Shown here: positions 16,401 through 23,759 of the stretch, one piece after another
Layout of the letters: every line of letters starts with the position of its first letter
How positions within the stretch are numbered: position 1 is the first letter of the stretch
Source of the DNA: Maricaulis salignorans
Lineage (GTDB): Bacteria; Pseudomonadota; Alphaproteobacteria; Caulobacterales; Aquidulcibacteraceae
NCBI GenBank assembly: GCA_945891505.1
Contig: CAMDDL010000016.1
Span: forward strand, 1-52,265
Reading direction: 5' to 3'
Length of the DNA: 52,265 nucleotides
Made by a program: the position numbers and the translations under genes
Notes under the pieces: model-generated
Told to the model about the DNA's origin: nothing
Seen by the model: only the letters and a program-made list of their open reading frames with translations
The model's database searches: none

Positions 16401-16855
16401 TGTATGCTGACCCTGCCTATATGGAAGGCCTGAACGCAACATTGGGCGGCCGAAAGTCTTTAAAGATTTGGCTGGCCCCACCACTGCTTGCCGCGAAGGA
16501 CGAGGCCACCGGCCTTCCTAAGAAGCAGGCCTTTGGCGCTTGGATTTTGAGTGCGTTTAAGGTTCTGCAGCACGGCAAAGTTCTGCGCGGCACGATGCTT
16601 GATGTTTTTGGCGCGACAGAGGAGCGTGCTAAAGAGCGCGCCTTCCGGGATCAATATCTGGCAGACTTGCCCGTTTGGCTTCAAAGCCTCTCGGTTTCAA
16701 CCCATCGCCAAATTGTGGAACTGGCTAATCTGCCAGATGAAGTGCGTGGATTTGGCCATGTGAAAGAGGCAAGTTTGGTGCGGACTGAAGCCAAACGGAA
16801 AACTCTTTTGGCCCAACTGACCCAAAGGCTTGCCCCGAGAGTCGATGCGCACTAA
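13406..16855 (+). CDS. Single-chain indolepyruvate ferredoxin oxidoreductase
   Basis: Oxidatively decarboxylates indolepyruvate and other aryl-pyruvates to acyl-CoA, passing electrons to ferredoxin. In 1149 residues it fuses what archaea encode as IorA and IorB. In order: a pyrimidine-binding transketolase-like domain (GYRGSPLGGYD near residue 50), CSGCPHN near 431, the TPP-binding NLGDGTYSHSG near 495, an iron-sulfur region with CEGCGDCSKQSNC near 634 and further Cys (SSCNQDTRCVDGFC), and a C-terminal gamma domain (GVGGTGVTT near 722) of 2-oxoacid oxidoreductases. GAGGG precedes the ATG by 9 bases. The divergent Lrp-type gene is its likely regulator. Probable use: growth on aromatic amino acids. 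Confidence 0.93.
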   Translation: MLHREVLLTDKYELDEGRVFLNGIQALVRLPLDQKRRDVKAGLNTAGFISGYRGSPLGGYDMQLERASKLLKTHDIEFWPGLNEDLGATAVWGSQQLGQFAGARFDGVFGIWYGKAPGVDRTGDVFKHANFAGTSKFGGTLAIAGDDHVCKSSTLPSQSEFAFIDAEMPILSPASIQDVLDFGLYGFALSRFSGAWTGLIALADTMDSGAVIDVGAHRFDISLPTDFDLPPEGLSLRRGDDPMAKEARLRQYKLPAAQAFVRANGLDCEILAGPKRRIGLVATGQATRDIFEALDALGISPELAADLGFAIYKVAMPWPLEPYHLRGFALGLETLLVVEHKRALIEPQIRDALYDLPDGKRPRVIGKKGLDGAPLLPDTASISIPVLAKTLFDLVPEGPHGEQALAYLNRVQESKDRAQALEGDAHRTPHFCSGCPHNSSTVVPEGSRALAGIGCHYMATFMPERKTDMTSQMGGEGIGWIGQAPFTEEDHVFVNLGDGTYSHSGSLAIRAAVTGNVNVTYKLLYNDAVAMTGGQSTESGQTTPQIAKQLLGEGVKKVVIVADEPTRYANVVLEPSVRVYPREQLDAVQRRLRETKGVTVLIYDQMCATEKRRRIKRKLLKATSTRAYINPAVCEGCGDCSKQSNCLSIHPLETDFGTKRQIDQSSCNQDTRCVDGFCPSFVTIEGSHNAKRERARPTFDATNIPLPEPMSLDRPRSIVFTGVGGTGVTTVSAIVGMAAHVDGKASSTLDVTGLAQKGGQVLSHVRIANQPQDIRSGRVPPASADVMIAGDLIVATNLDGLNLVCKETTRAVANFDIQPTSEFIHNRTRGYRGQPKVDLFSQAVRELGVIHAEGLAEEYLYDALYSNMILLGFAWQRGLVPVSLRGLYRAIKLNGVAIDENVLAFDLGRLAAYDPARLKEMVPVREPPPEKSLDDLIAHRIAHLTAYQNQSYAQIYADAVAQVRKGETQASLGTILTRAVAVNLAKVMAYKDEYEVARLYADPAYMEGLNATLGGRKSLKIWLAPPLLAAKDEATGLPKKQAFGAWILSAFKVLQHGKVLRGTMLDVFGATEERAKERAFRDQYLADLPVWLQSLSVSTHRQIVELANLPDEVRGFGHVKEASLVRTEAKRKTLLAQLTQRLAPRVDAH

Positions 16856-16876
16856 ATGACGGCTCCCCGATGCGTT

Positions 16877-16953
16877 GGCTGGGTAGCTCAGCTGGTTAGA
16901 GCGCACGACTCATAATCGTGAGGTCGAGAGTTCAAGTCTCTCTCCCGCCACCA
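16877..16953 (+). tRNA. tRNA-Met (CAT), elongator type
   Basis: 77 bases including the encoded CCA. D stem GCTC/GAGC, anticodon stem CACGA/TCGTG with CAT at 16911-16913, and T stem GAGAG/CTCTC with TTCAAGT loop are all perfect. The acceptor stem GGCTGGG/TCCCGCC has a T4-C69 mismatch and a G7-T66 wobble. An isoleucine tRNA with modified CAT (Ile2) cannot be fully excluded, but the anticodon arm and overall sequence look like alphaproteobacterial elongator tRNA-Met, and it lacks the features of an initiator. Confidence 0.9.
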
Positions 16954-16976
16954 TCGGGCCTTCTTTCTTCTTCAAA

Positions 16977-18260
16977 TTAAGCGGCATTTGCCTGGGCTTG
17001 GACGGCTGCGGGCGTTCCAGTCGCTGCGGTGGCACCTTCGGCGGTGGGGGACTTACCCCGCTTGGCTCCAGTTGATTGTGCCCCACGGAAGCTTGTTCCC
17101 AACAGATCGGCATCATAGAAAATGGCTTCGCGAATATCGGCTTGGTCGAAATTGGCGTAGCGCATTTCTGCACCCGTAAAGTCGGTAGCTTTGGTCTTGT
17201 CGGCGCTGATCCGCAGCGGGCTAAGCTTGGCATTGCGGAAGTCGGCCTTTTTCAGGCGTGCGCCCGTGAAGTTCGCCCCACGCAAGTCCGCGCCTGCAAA
17301 ACACGCCCCGCGCAAGTCTGCTTCGGAAAAGTTGGCACCTTGCAGCTGAGTTGACAGAAAGCGCACGCCAACGCCGTTACATTTCACGGCTGAGATTGCC
17401 GTCAATCGCATGCCCTTGAACGTCGAGGTCATGGGGCGCAGATCTTCGCCATCAAACTTTGCGTGCTGACCCGCTGTGCCATTGCTCTCCCACCAAGTTT
17501 GATGGTCATTGGCCATATTTTCCAATTGGATAGCACGAATTTTTGCGCTGTCGCTGGGGTCGCCCAAGGCACCTTTGGCCATTTTGGGATCAATTTTGGA
17601 ATAGCCGAGGGCGATGCCGGTTAGGATAGCATCTTCAAAATGCGCGCCTTCCAGTCTAGCCCCGGTTAAGTCTGCATTTTGCAGATCAGCACCAGCCAGA
17701 TTGCAATCCTTCAAAATGGCACCTGTCAGCTTCGTGCCCTTCATCGAGCAGTCTTGGAAATCAGCACCCTTGGCTTGCACACCATTGAATTTCGAGCCGT
17801 CGAGTGTTGCACCGACAAACAAAGTGCCCTCAGCGTCACCCGGGCGCATCCGGTGCTTGACGACCATCATGCCATTCTTTTTGTCCGCGACAGCAACTTC
17901 GCCTTCGCGGAAGTCGGATTGGGTCAAGTCAGCATGGGAAAGGTCTGCACCGCGCAAATTCGCTCCGCGCATATCAGCTTTTGCCATACGCGCTCCGCGC
18001 AAGTCAGCTTTGCGGAAATCACAGGCAAAAAGTATGGCGCGCTCAAAGATCGTCTTGATCAATTTGGCATTTTCAAATGCACACCCGGTCAGCTCAGCAT
18101 CTGCTAAATTGCGACCTGAGAGGTCAATCCCAGAAAAATCGACAAACTTCAAAGAGGCACGTCTGCCACCCGCGACTCCGTTTGCATAACGCTCATGGAG
18201 GTTCAAGACCGCTTCAAGTGTCTCTGAGTCCAGTTTCACGTAGGATACGATGCTGCTCAA
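16977..18260 (-). CDS. Pentapeptide-repeat protein
   Basis: 427 residues. Two blocks of A(D/N)LxG-type pentapeptides, about residues 35-120 and 145-230, and a third at 290-385, each turn of which forms one side of a right-handed quadrilateral beta-helix. Between the second and third is a non-repeat region with DHQTWWESNGTAGQ. The C-terminal 40 residues are Ala/Thr/Pro-rich, probably disordered. The start is TTG at 18260, supported by AGGTG 6 bases upstream. No signal peptide, so cytosolic. Such proteins include gyrase-protecting types, but nothing here identifies a target. It ends close to the tRNA-Met gene on the other strand. Confidence 0.88.
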   Translation of the reverse strand: MSSIVSYVKLDSETLEAVLNLHERYANGVAGGRRASLKFVDFSGIDLSGRNLADAELTGCAFENAKLIKTIFERAILFACDFRKADLRGARMAKADMRGANLRGADLSHADLTQSDFREGEVAVADKKNGMMVVKHRMRPGDAEGTLFVGATLDGSKFNGVQAKGADFQDCSMKGTKLTGAILKDCNLAGADLQNADLTGARLEGAHFEDAILTGIALGYSKIDPKMAKGALGDPSDSAKIRAIQLENMANDHQTWWESNGTAGQHAKFDGEDLRPMTSTFKGMRLTAISAVKCNGVGVRFLSTQLQGANFSEADLRGACFAGADLRGANFTGARLKKADFRNAKLSPLRISADKTKATDFTGAEMRYANFDQADIREAIFYDADLLGTSFRGAQSTGAKRGKSPTAEGATAATGTPAAVQAQANAA

Positions 18261-18571
18261 GTGTCACCTAAACTTTTTTGTACTGGTTGAATTGCGAATG
18301 CTCGACAATAACTCCCGAGTGTTGTGGCTTAGTTAAAGGAAACTGTTATTATCCATATATTCACTTTGGATACTTGCTTGAGAGCGTAAATAAATCAAAT
18401 AAATACACACTTCTGATTGTGGAGATGGTAAAGCCGCTTATCTGGAGACTTCAAGTCATGCTTGGCAAAGGGCCTCCATAAACCTTCTGCGCTCCAGCTG
18501 TTTCGGTTTCGCTGAAAACAGGCTATAGAACGATCCCATCCCCCCCGCTTTGCTTGCCTGAAAGTTTCCTC
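18261..18571. other. Gene-free, locally AT-rich stretch before queC
   Basis: About 310 bases separate the divergent pentapeptide-repeat gene and the queC operon. The centre (roughly 18330-18420) is clearly poorer in GC than the rest of the window and would suit promoters of either gene. A hairpin around CTGTTT...AAACAG lies at about 18499-18524. I looked for a preQ1 riboswitch upstream of queC and could not assemble one. A 67-codon open frame here (18278-18481) has no recognisable features. Confidence 0.5.
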
Positions 18572-19312
18572 GTGATTGAGCCCAAACATGCGCTTGTCCT
18601 GTTTTCAGGTGGTCAGGATTCGACGGCCTGTTTGGCGTGGGCGTTGTCGCGCTATGACCGCGTGGAGACGATTGGCTTTGATTATGGCCAGCGGCACCGG
18701 GTGGAATTGGATCAGCGCTTGGTGATTTTGGAGGAGATCCGCACGTCTATGCCGGGCTGGGCGGGTAAGTTGGGCGATGATCATCTCTTGGACTTAGGGC
18801 TTTTGGGCCAGATTTCGGATACGGCGCTGACACGCGATACTGCGATCGCCATGGCTGACTCTGGCTTGCCGACGACATTTGTTCCCGGTCGCAATCTGGT
18901 CTTTTTGACCTTTGCTGGTGCTTTGGCTTACCGGCGTGGGTTGGGTGTTCTGGTTGGCGGCATGTGCGAAACAGATTTCTCTGGCTATCCCGATTGTCGC
19001 CGCGCCACCTTGGATGCGATGGAGCAAGCCTTGTCCTTAGGCATGGACGTCTCGTTTAAGCTGGCAACGCCCCTCATGTATCTGACCAAAGCACAGACTT
19101 GGGACCTTGCCTTTGCTTTGGGTGGTCAAGTTTTGGTCGATCTGACCATCGAACATTCCCACACCTGCTACACAGGTGATCGCACGATACGGCACGACTG
19201 GGGCTATGGGTGCGGCATCTGTCCCGCGTGCGAGCTTCGGGCTGCAGGGTGGCAGCAATGGCAAGCCCAGCATCAGGGGCAAGCGGTGCAAGGCGCGCGC
19301 GTGACACCATGA
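18572..19312 (+). CDS. queC: 7-cyano-7-deazaguanine synthase QueC
   Basis: Converts 7-carboxy-7-deazaguanine with ammonia and ATP to preQ0, the precursor of tRNA queuosine. The ATP-binding SGGQDS PP-loop lies at residues 12-17, followed by FDYGQRH and the FVPGRN segment, and the C-terminus carries the zinc-binding Cys cluster (HTCYTGD and [13 protein letters not shown]). The start is uncertain: GTG at 18572 is chosen to give the usual short N-terminus, but a TTG at 18554 is in frame and there is no clear ribosome site for either. The stop overlaps the queE start by ATGA. Confidence 0.93.
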   Translation: MIEPKHALVLFSGGQDSTACLAWALSRYDRVETIGFDYGQRHRVELDQRLVILEEIRTSMPGWAGKLGDDHLLDLGLLGQISDTALTRDTAIAMADSGLPTTFVPGRNLVFLTFAGALAYRRGLGVLVGGMCETDFSGYPDCRRATLDAMEQALSLGMDVSFKLATPLMYLTKAQTWDLAFALGGQVLVDLTIEHSHTCYTGDRTIRHDWGYGCGICPACELRAAGWQQWQAQHQGQAVQGARVTP

Positions 19313-19944
19313 CCTATATGGTAAAAGAATGTTTCTACACTCTGCAAGGCGAGGGAGCCCAAGCAGGCCGTCCGGCAGTATTCTTGCGCTTTGCGGGCTG
19401 TAACCTTTGGAGCGGTCGTGAGCAGGACCGCAGTAAAGCCGTCTGCCAATTCTGCGACACAGATTTTGTCGGCACCAATGGCGAAGGTGGAGGTAAGTTT
19501 GAGACGGCAGAAGCCTTGGCTGAGGCAATTGGACTACTTTGGCCCGATCTTCATAAAGGCCGCCCTTATGTGGTCTGCACCGGTGGCGAACCCCTGTTGC
19601 AGCTTGATGCGCCCTTGATTGCGGCGCTCCATCAGGCAGGTTTTGAGATTGCAGTGGAGACCAATGGTACAATCGCCGCCCCCGACGGGCTTGATTGGAT
19701 CTGCGTTAGCCCCAAAGCCAACGCGGCATTGGCTCAGCACAGTGGCCATGAATTAAAGCTCGTCTACCCCCAAGCCTTAGCCATGCCCGAACAGTTTGAG
19801 GCCTTGGCCTTTGACTACTATTTTCTCCAACCGATGGACGGGCCGCACACGGATAAAAACACCCAAGCTGCGGTCGCCTATTGTCTTGCCCATCCACAAT
19901 GGCGATTGAGCCTTCAAACACACAAAATGCTTGGAATCCCGTGA
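19309..19944 (+). CDS. queE: 7-carboxy-7-deazaguanine synthase QueE
   Basis: Radical SAM enzyme that contracts the ring of 6-carboxytetrahydropterin to 7-carboxy-7-deazaguanine. The 211-residue protein starts [20 protein letters not shown], the family N-terminus. The iron-sulfur cluster Cys are 31, 46 and 49, a CX14CX2C spacing, known from the long-insert QueE type, in place of the classic CX3CX2C. TGGEPLLQ is the SAM-binding GGE motif. Overlap with queC (ATGA) and queD (GTGA) gives one tightly coupled operon in the order C-E-D. Confidence 0.94.
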   Translation: MTYMVKECFYTLQGEGAQAGRPAVFLRFAGCNLWSGREQDRSKAVCQFCDTDFVGTNGEGGGKFETAEALAEAIGLLWPDLHKGRPYVVCTGGEPLLQLDAPLIAALHQAGFEIAVETNGTIAAPDGLDWICVSPKANAALAQHSGHELKLVYPQALAMPEQFEALAFDYYFLQPMDGPHTDKNTQAAVAYCLAHPQWRLSLQTHKMLGIP

Positions 19945-20312
19945 CCCGCTGCCTCTTGACCAAAAGCGTAACTTTTGACGCCGCCCATCATCTCCACCAA
20001 GGCGATGAAAGCCACCCCTATCGCCGTTTGCATGGCCATTCCTTCCGTCTGGACGTGTCGGTTGAGGATGAGGCAGATGGCAAAGACCATTGGGTGCGCG
20101 ACTTTGCAGAGCTGGCCAAGGCTATCAGTGAGGTGCGCAATGTCCTCGATCATTCCTTCTTAAATGAAATCGAAGGCCTAGAGACGCCAACGCTGGAGAA
20201 TATTTGTGCTTGGGTGGCAGAGCGTTTGAAGCCGACCCTACCCAATCTGCGTCGCGTATCGGTCGCCCGGCCTTCGCTGGGTGAAATGTGTACCCTTGAG
20301 ATTGGTCTTTAA
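19941..20312 (+). CDS. queD: QueD-type 6-carboxytetrahydropterin synthase family protein, catalytic Cys absent
   Basis: 123 residues with the T-fold of the 6-pyruvoyl-tetrahydropterin synthase family. Zinc ligands His16 (AAHHL), His31 and His33 (LHGHS) are present, as is the LDHSFLN segment with Asp70-His71. In E. coli QueD the residue four before HGH's first His is the catalytic Cys (CGRLHGH); here it is Tyr27 (YRRLHGH). The late Glu in the family's V-x-E-T motif also seems replaced (VARPSLGE). Operon position with queC and queE makes it the pathway's QueD by context. The start is GTG at 19941, overlapping the queE stop. Cys117 near the end is a conceivable substitute. Confidence 0.85.
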   Translation: MTRCLLTKSVTFDAAHHLHQGDESHPYRRLHGHSFRLDVSVEDEADGKDHWVRDFAELAKAISEVRNVLDHSFLNEIEGLETPTLENICAWVAERLKPTLPNLRRVSVARPSLGEMCTLEIGL

Positions 20313-21442
20313 GCGGCAGGTTCCTGCATGCGCTCGGGCTGGCGCGCCTGAAAACGGATTTGCGCGCGTTCGATCAGTCGCAGAAAAGCAAGCACTTGGC
20401 CTTTAAGTGAGACTTCGCACGCCCGGACAACATGGGCACGCCGCCATACACTCAACCAAGCGCGTTGCAAGCGGTCGTTCTTTACGGGCAGCGCCAAAGC
20501 TTGGCCGACTTGGCCTTCAAAGCAAAGTGGGCCGTCAATCGTCAAGGGCGACTTATAGGCTTCTCCGCCACTGCCAAAATCACATATCTTAATCCCAAGG
20601 CCTGCGGTGTGGCGGATGATATCGAAGGTCAAAAGTAGCCCCGGGGAATAGCGACTATAGGCCGGGTTATAGGCCGGGAACCAGAAATGGAGATCTTCCC
20701 CCTCCATCAAGCAGATCTCAGCTGCGACCAACTCGTCTCCGCGACGATAGACGCCCGCCCGCAAGCTGGCGCTGCCTGTCTTCTGCGCTGCGAGCGCTAA
20801 AAGCAGGTCGCGGGTCCAGCCACAGCTGAACACATCATGCATGCCAGAGCGCTTGTATTGGTCTATTTTCAAGTTAAGGATCCAGTCTAATAATGCCGGG
20901 GAAACGTCTGTCCATTCAAACTTTAGATCAGGCAAATCCTTGGCAACATTGCGGGTGCAGCGGCCTAAGTTTTTAAAATATTTATGTGCTTGCGCCTTTT
21001 GGGCGGCGAACCAAGCCTCGTAGCCAGCGCTGACATCTGCGATTTGTCGGTGTTTAATGATCGGCGCTCGGTCGAGACCTTTACTGCCAATCAGACCGTT
21101 AAATTCCAAGCGCTTTGCCCCCGCCGCGGCCAATAAGCGCGACCAGTCCGGCGCATAGCCCGCCTTCATCACCGCCGCGTGGTAATCCGCCAGTGGGGCA
21201 CCAGCGGGTTGCAAACTCTGCCCCCGCTTTTGATAGGCAAAGAAGCCAACAATCTCTTGGCCGTCATGAAAACGAGCCAACATGCTGCCGGGCGTATGGG
21301 GCGCAATCGCCTTCAAGAAGTTAGCGGAAAAATAAGGGCTGGCCAGATCAGAGTTCGCTTCGCGAAATGCACAGAACAGAGCTTCCTCGGCTTCAGTCAT
21401 GCCATCAAGGGATGCGATTGAAACGTGACTAACTTTGGACAT
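20309..21442 (-). CDS. GNAT/FemAB-like acyltransferase (BcsL/CelD-like, HfsK-like)
   Basis: 377 residues. The C-terminal half carries the GNAT fold of the BioF2-like/CelD group: AGVYRRGDELVAAEICLMEG, then HFWFPAYNPAYSRYSPGLLL with the acetyl-CoA-binding region, and DFGSGGEAYKSPL. Family members acylate polysaccharides or peptidoglycan precursors. Caulobacter HfsK, needed for a cohesive holdfast, is a FemAB/GNAT-related acyltransferase of similar length, and a full hfs-like locus lies 22 kb away, so an HfsK-like role is an attractive inference. The ATG at 21442 has GAGAG nearby. Its 3' end overlaps that of queD by 4 bases. Confidence 0.78.
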   Translation of the reverse strand: MSKVSHVSIASLDGMTEAEEALFCAFREANSDLASPYFSANFLKAIAPHTPGSMLARFHDGQEIVGFFAYQKRGQSLQPAGAPLADYHAAVMKAGYAPDWSRLLAAAGAKRLEFNGLIGSKGLDRAPIIKHRQIADVSAGYEAWFAAQKAQAHKYFKNLGRCTRNVAKDLPDLKFEWTDVSPALLDWILNLKIDQYKRSGMHDVFSCGWTRDLLLALAAQKTGSASLRAGVYRRGDELVAAEICLMEGEDLHFWFPAYNPAYSRYSPGLLLTFDIIRHTAGLGIKICDFGSGGEAYKSPLTIDGPLCFEGQVGQALALPVKNDRLQRAWLSVWRRAHVVRACEVSLKGQVLAFLRLIERAQIRFQARQPERMQEPAA

Positions 21443-21788
21443 CGAGAGACTCTCTTTCGAAAAAGCTTTTGAGCTCACTCGCAAAAAGCGGCCCAACCTA
21501 CTTGGCCTTGCGGAAAGATAATTGACGTTTCTAAAAGGAAATCTCTGACGTTTCAGGGATTACTTCGGTCGGCACGGCCAGTTTCGGCGGACTGAGCTGA
21601 TTAGATGTGCCAAAGTTGGACCGCCTCTGTTTGGAGGGAGACAAACGCAGAGGCTCGATTGTGTTAATTTGAGACACACCGAAGACGATAAACTTGGGTT
21701 GGACGGCTACTTTCACTTATAGGGATAGCAGGGCCCGTTTAGGCCCCGCTTTTGTCAAACAGCCAGCAGAGTTTGTATTGAAGGGTCT
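21443..21788. other. Gene-free stretch with three hairpins; possible small RNA
   Basis: No credible gene in these 346 bases. Three stable hairpins follow one another on the + strand: 21540-21561 (9-bp stem with one U-G pair, CGTT loop), 21623-21654 (11-bp stem with a two-base bulge) and 21728-21753, which ends in four T like an intrinsic terminator. There is no + strand gene upstream that would need such a terminator, so an unannotated + strand RNA of about 200 bases is possible. No promoter could be picked out with confidence. Confidence 0.35.
21728..21753 (+). terminator. Terminator-like hairpin without a gene upstream
   Basis: GCAGGGCC (21728-21735) pairs with GGCCCCGC (21742-21749) around a 6-base loop with one A-C mismatch and is followed by four T. 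On the + strand no gene precedes it for over 1.4 kb; on the - strand no T-run follows. It may end a small RNA. Confidence 0.4.
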
Positions 21789-22262
21789 TTAGCCCGGAAC
21801 TGCCTGAGCCAGTTTGCGCGCAAAGGCTGACAGAGTCCGATCCGTATCCGACCAGATCCAAGCAGTGTCCGCCCAAAGGATGTCGCCGGTCCAATCATAG
21901 CTGGCTTGGCCAATCTGATTGCCTGCTGCATCGAAGGCTTTGCCGGAAACGTCTGCTCCGCCAATGCCAAAGCTCTGCATCGATAGCCCTGGCTTATCTC
22001 CCAATTCCTTGAAGGTCGGGCGATTGGCGGTCAAATCATGGATTACCACTTCGACCCGGGCTACCCGATGGTTGAGGCTTTCGCGCAAGCTGCGCTCCAC
22101 CATGTCCTGAATGACGGCCTTTTCACGCACGCCATAGGTCTTCTCAATCTTGTTTTGAGCCTTCTCGTCATAGGTGACAGTGACTTGAAGTGGATCAGCG
22201 AATGCCGTTGAAGCAAACGTCATCGCCAAGAGCAGTGCAGCGGCGGAAAACAACTTCACCAT
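21789..22262 (-). CDS. Secreted protein of unknown function
   Basis: 157 residues. Signal peptide of about 22 residues (KLFSAAALLLAMTFASTAFADP) with a typical A-x-A cleavage site. The mature part is a mixed alpha/beta domain with a basic helix (ESLNHRVARVEVVIHDL) and a Trp-containing tail (WTGDILWADTAWIWSD). No Cys in the mature protein. Start at the ATG after an AAGGAGAAAG-like site just upstream, which makes good translation likely. No family recognised. It may belong with the DUF3833 gene 130 bases upstream, both being exported proteins. Confidence 0.72.
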   Translation of the reverse strand: MVKLFSAAALLLAMTFASTAFADPLQVTVTYDEKAQNKIEKTYGVREKAVIQDMVERSLRESLNHRVARVEVVIHDLTANRPTFKELGDKPGLSMQSFGIGGADVSGKAFDAAGNQIGQASYDWTGDILWADTAWIWSDTDRTLSAFARKLAQAVPG

Positions 22263-22390
22263 GTCTTTCTCCTCTTCGTCAAACCCAGTTACGGGATCCG
22301 ATAATTAGCCTAACGAACCTCAGAATGATGGCAAAATCATGTTTCGGCAAGTGGCCCCACATTAAACTTTTGGCACCATTCTTCCTCAAA

Positions 22391-22933
22391 CTAGGGCTTA
22401 ACAGGTTGAAACACGATCGTTGCTTCACCAAAGACGATCCCAAACTTTTTCACTTTCGCCCGATTGATCAAAATGCCATCGGGTTGCAGCCACATCCGGT
22501 CATCAAACGTCACCAAAACGGTGCGCTCGCCAACTTTTAAGTCAACATCATAGACCCATGACAATTGATTGCCCTGAATCAGGCCACGCGCGACACCGCG
22601 GACATCACCCGCAGTGCCCTCATAGCTATTCGGGCCGGTCTTTTTGATCTTCCAAATGCGCTGCTCTTTCACGCCATCGGCATAATCAAAACGTTCATCG
22701 AGGGTGAGGACAGAGCCATCCCACTGACCATCGATATCGACCTTGAACTGACGAATCAGGGTACCGTTGCGGTCTTGGAAAACGCCCCAAGCGGTGGTCT
22801 TGCCCTTGAAATAATCTTCCAGAACAAGTTGCTGTGGCGCTTTGGCAGTTGGTGGAGCGGCGGTCGTAGCACAACCGGCGACGCTGAGGGCTACGGCTGT
22901 AAGGGCGGCTGCCTTTTGGAGGGCTTTGAGCAT
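22391..22933 (-). CDS. DUF3833-like lipoprotein
   Basis: 180 residues. The lipoprotein signal peptide ends in VAGC with the lipidated Cys at residue 21. The mature domain has the DUF3833 pattern: LEDYFKGKTTAWGVFQDRNGTLIRQFKV, then LDERFDYADGVKEQRIWKI and a beta-rich end with DDRMWLQPDG. The role of the family is unknown; members are envelope lipoproteins, often near lipid or chaperone genes. The ATG at 22933 is favoured by an AAAGGTG site a few bases upstream; a GTG at 22942 is in frame. Confidence 0.85.
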   Translation of the reverse strand: MLKALQKAAALTAVALSVAGCATTAAPPTAKAPQQLVLEDYFKGKTTAWGVFQDRNGTLIRQFKVDIDGQWDGSVLTLDERFDYADGVKEQRIWKIKKTGPNSYEGTAGDVRGVARGLIQGNQLSWVYDVDLKVGERTVLVTFDDRMWLQPDGILINRAKVKKFGIVFGEATIVFQPVKP

Positions 22934-23000
22934 GGTGATCACCTTTCAAAGCTCTTTACGCGCCAAGCAACCAATCGGTTCAGTGGAACTTGCTGGTTAC

Positions 23001-23741
23001 TCAGTCGCCGCGTTCGATGCTTGAACTTTCAGCACCCTCAACTGAGATGTCGGCCTCATATGTCTTGGCCATGCGGACCAACATCGCCGCATCATGACTG
23101 AGGCGGGCCGCGAATTGCGCCACCCTCACTTGGGCCAGCCCGACAGATTGACTGATGGACTGGATTTCAGAGCTATTCTCGAACCCGTCTTTCATCTGCG
23201 GGATATTGAGGCCTTTGGGCCCGCGACGCAGATCAAAGGGCGGTAGGACATAGCGAAAGGCCTCATGCCCAAAGTCGAGATAAAGGCTATCTGACTCCCC
23301 ATTAAGTAGGTTCAATCCACCCTCTGCGGCCATTTTTGACAGACGATCAAGACTATCGAGCAATTCCTCTATGCGGGCGGCTTGCAGGCCGCGCATCAAA
23401 TCGTGCTCGGTCGACTGACCAATCCGCAGCGCTTCGGCTACCTCGGCCAAGCGCTCCAACGCCTGATCGACGTATGCAGCCGTGCGCTCCAAGGTACGAA
23501 CAGCGGCATAAACTTCGGTAAATTTCTTGCGCTCACCCCGAGGATCCCGCCACGCCGCGTGCCGTAAGGCGCGGGTTAAGGCAGCAGGTTCCATCAAAGG
23601 CGTGTCAGGCCCATTCGGTCTAGGTCCGATGGGGCGTGGGCTTGGTTCATGGCCATCACCGCGGCGCGAACGCTTTGGAGAGGGATGCTTGTTGAACAAC
23701 ATTCTGGCCGTCCTGCTATCGAAGAACGGCCAGCCTCGCAT
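23001..23741 (-). CDS. Unrecognised helical protein with flagellin-like stretch
   Basis: 246 residues. The first 50 residues are basic and Pro-rich (PSPRPIGPRPNGPDTP). Residues about 60-150 are predicted long helices (VYAAVRTLERTAAYVDQALERL, SLDRLSKMAAEGGLN). The sequence GGLNLLNGE resembles the FNGVNLLNG turn of flagellins, and the last helix (QVRVAQFAARLSHDAAMLV) could pair with the first as flagellin ends do, but conserved ends are missing. GAGG stands 5 bases before the ATG at 23741; a second ATG at 23702 is possible. No flagellar genes are nearby. I do not know its function. Confidence 0.65.
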   Translation of the reverse strand: MRGWPFFDSRTARMLFNKHPSPKRSRRGDGHEPSPRPIGPRPNGPDTPLMEPAALTRALRHAAWRDPRGERKKFTEVYAAVRTLERTAAYVDQALERLAEVAEALRIGQSTEHDLMRGLQAARIEELLDSLDRLSKMAAEGGLNLLNGESDSLYLDFGHEAFRYVLPPFDLRRGPKGLNIPQMKDGFENSSEIQSISQSVGLAQVRVAQFAARLSHDAAMLVRMAKTYEADISVEGAESSSIERGD

Positions 23742-23759
23742 GTTAGCCTCAATGCCGTG

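Noticed and set aside
18278-18481. 67-codon open frame in the AT-rich gap before queC
   Set aside because: Odd composition, Cys-rich start, no ribosome site or family pattern.
18480-18571. preQ1 riboswitch ahead of queC
   Set aside because: I could not assemble the required stem-loop with an A-rich pseudoknot tail; only a weak hairpin is present.
21531-21716. 61-codon open frame on the - strand between acyltransferase and secreted-protein genes
   Set aside because: It crosses two stable hairpins and lacks a ribosome site; RNA structure explains the region better.
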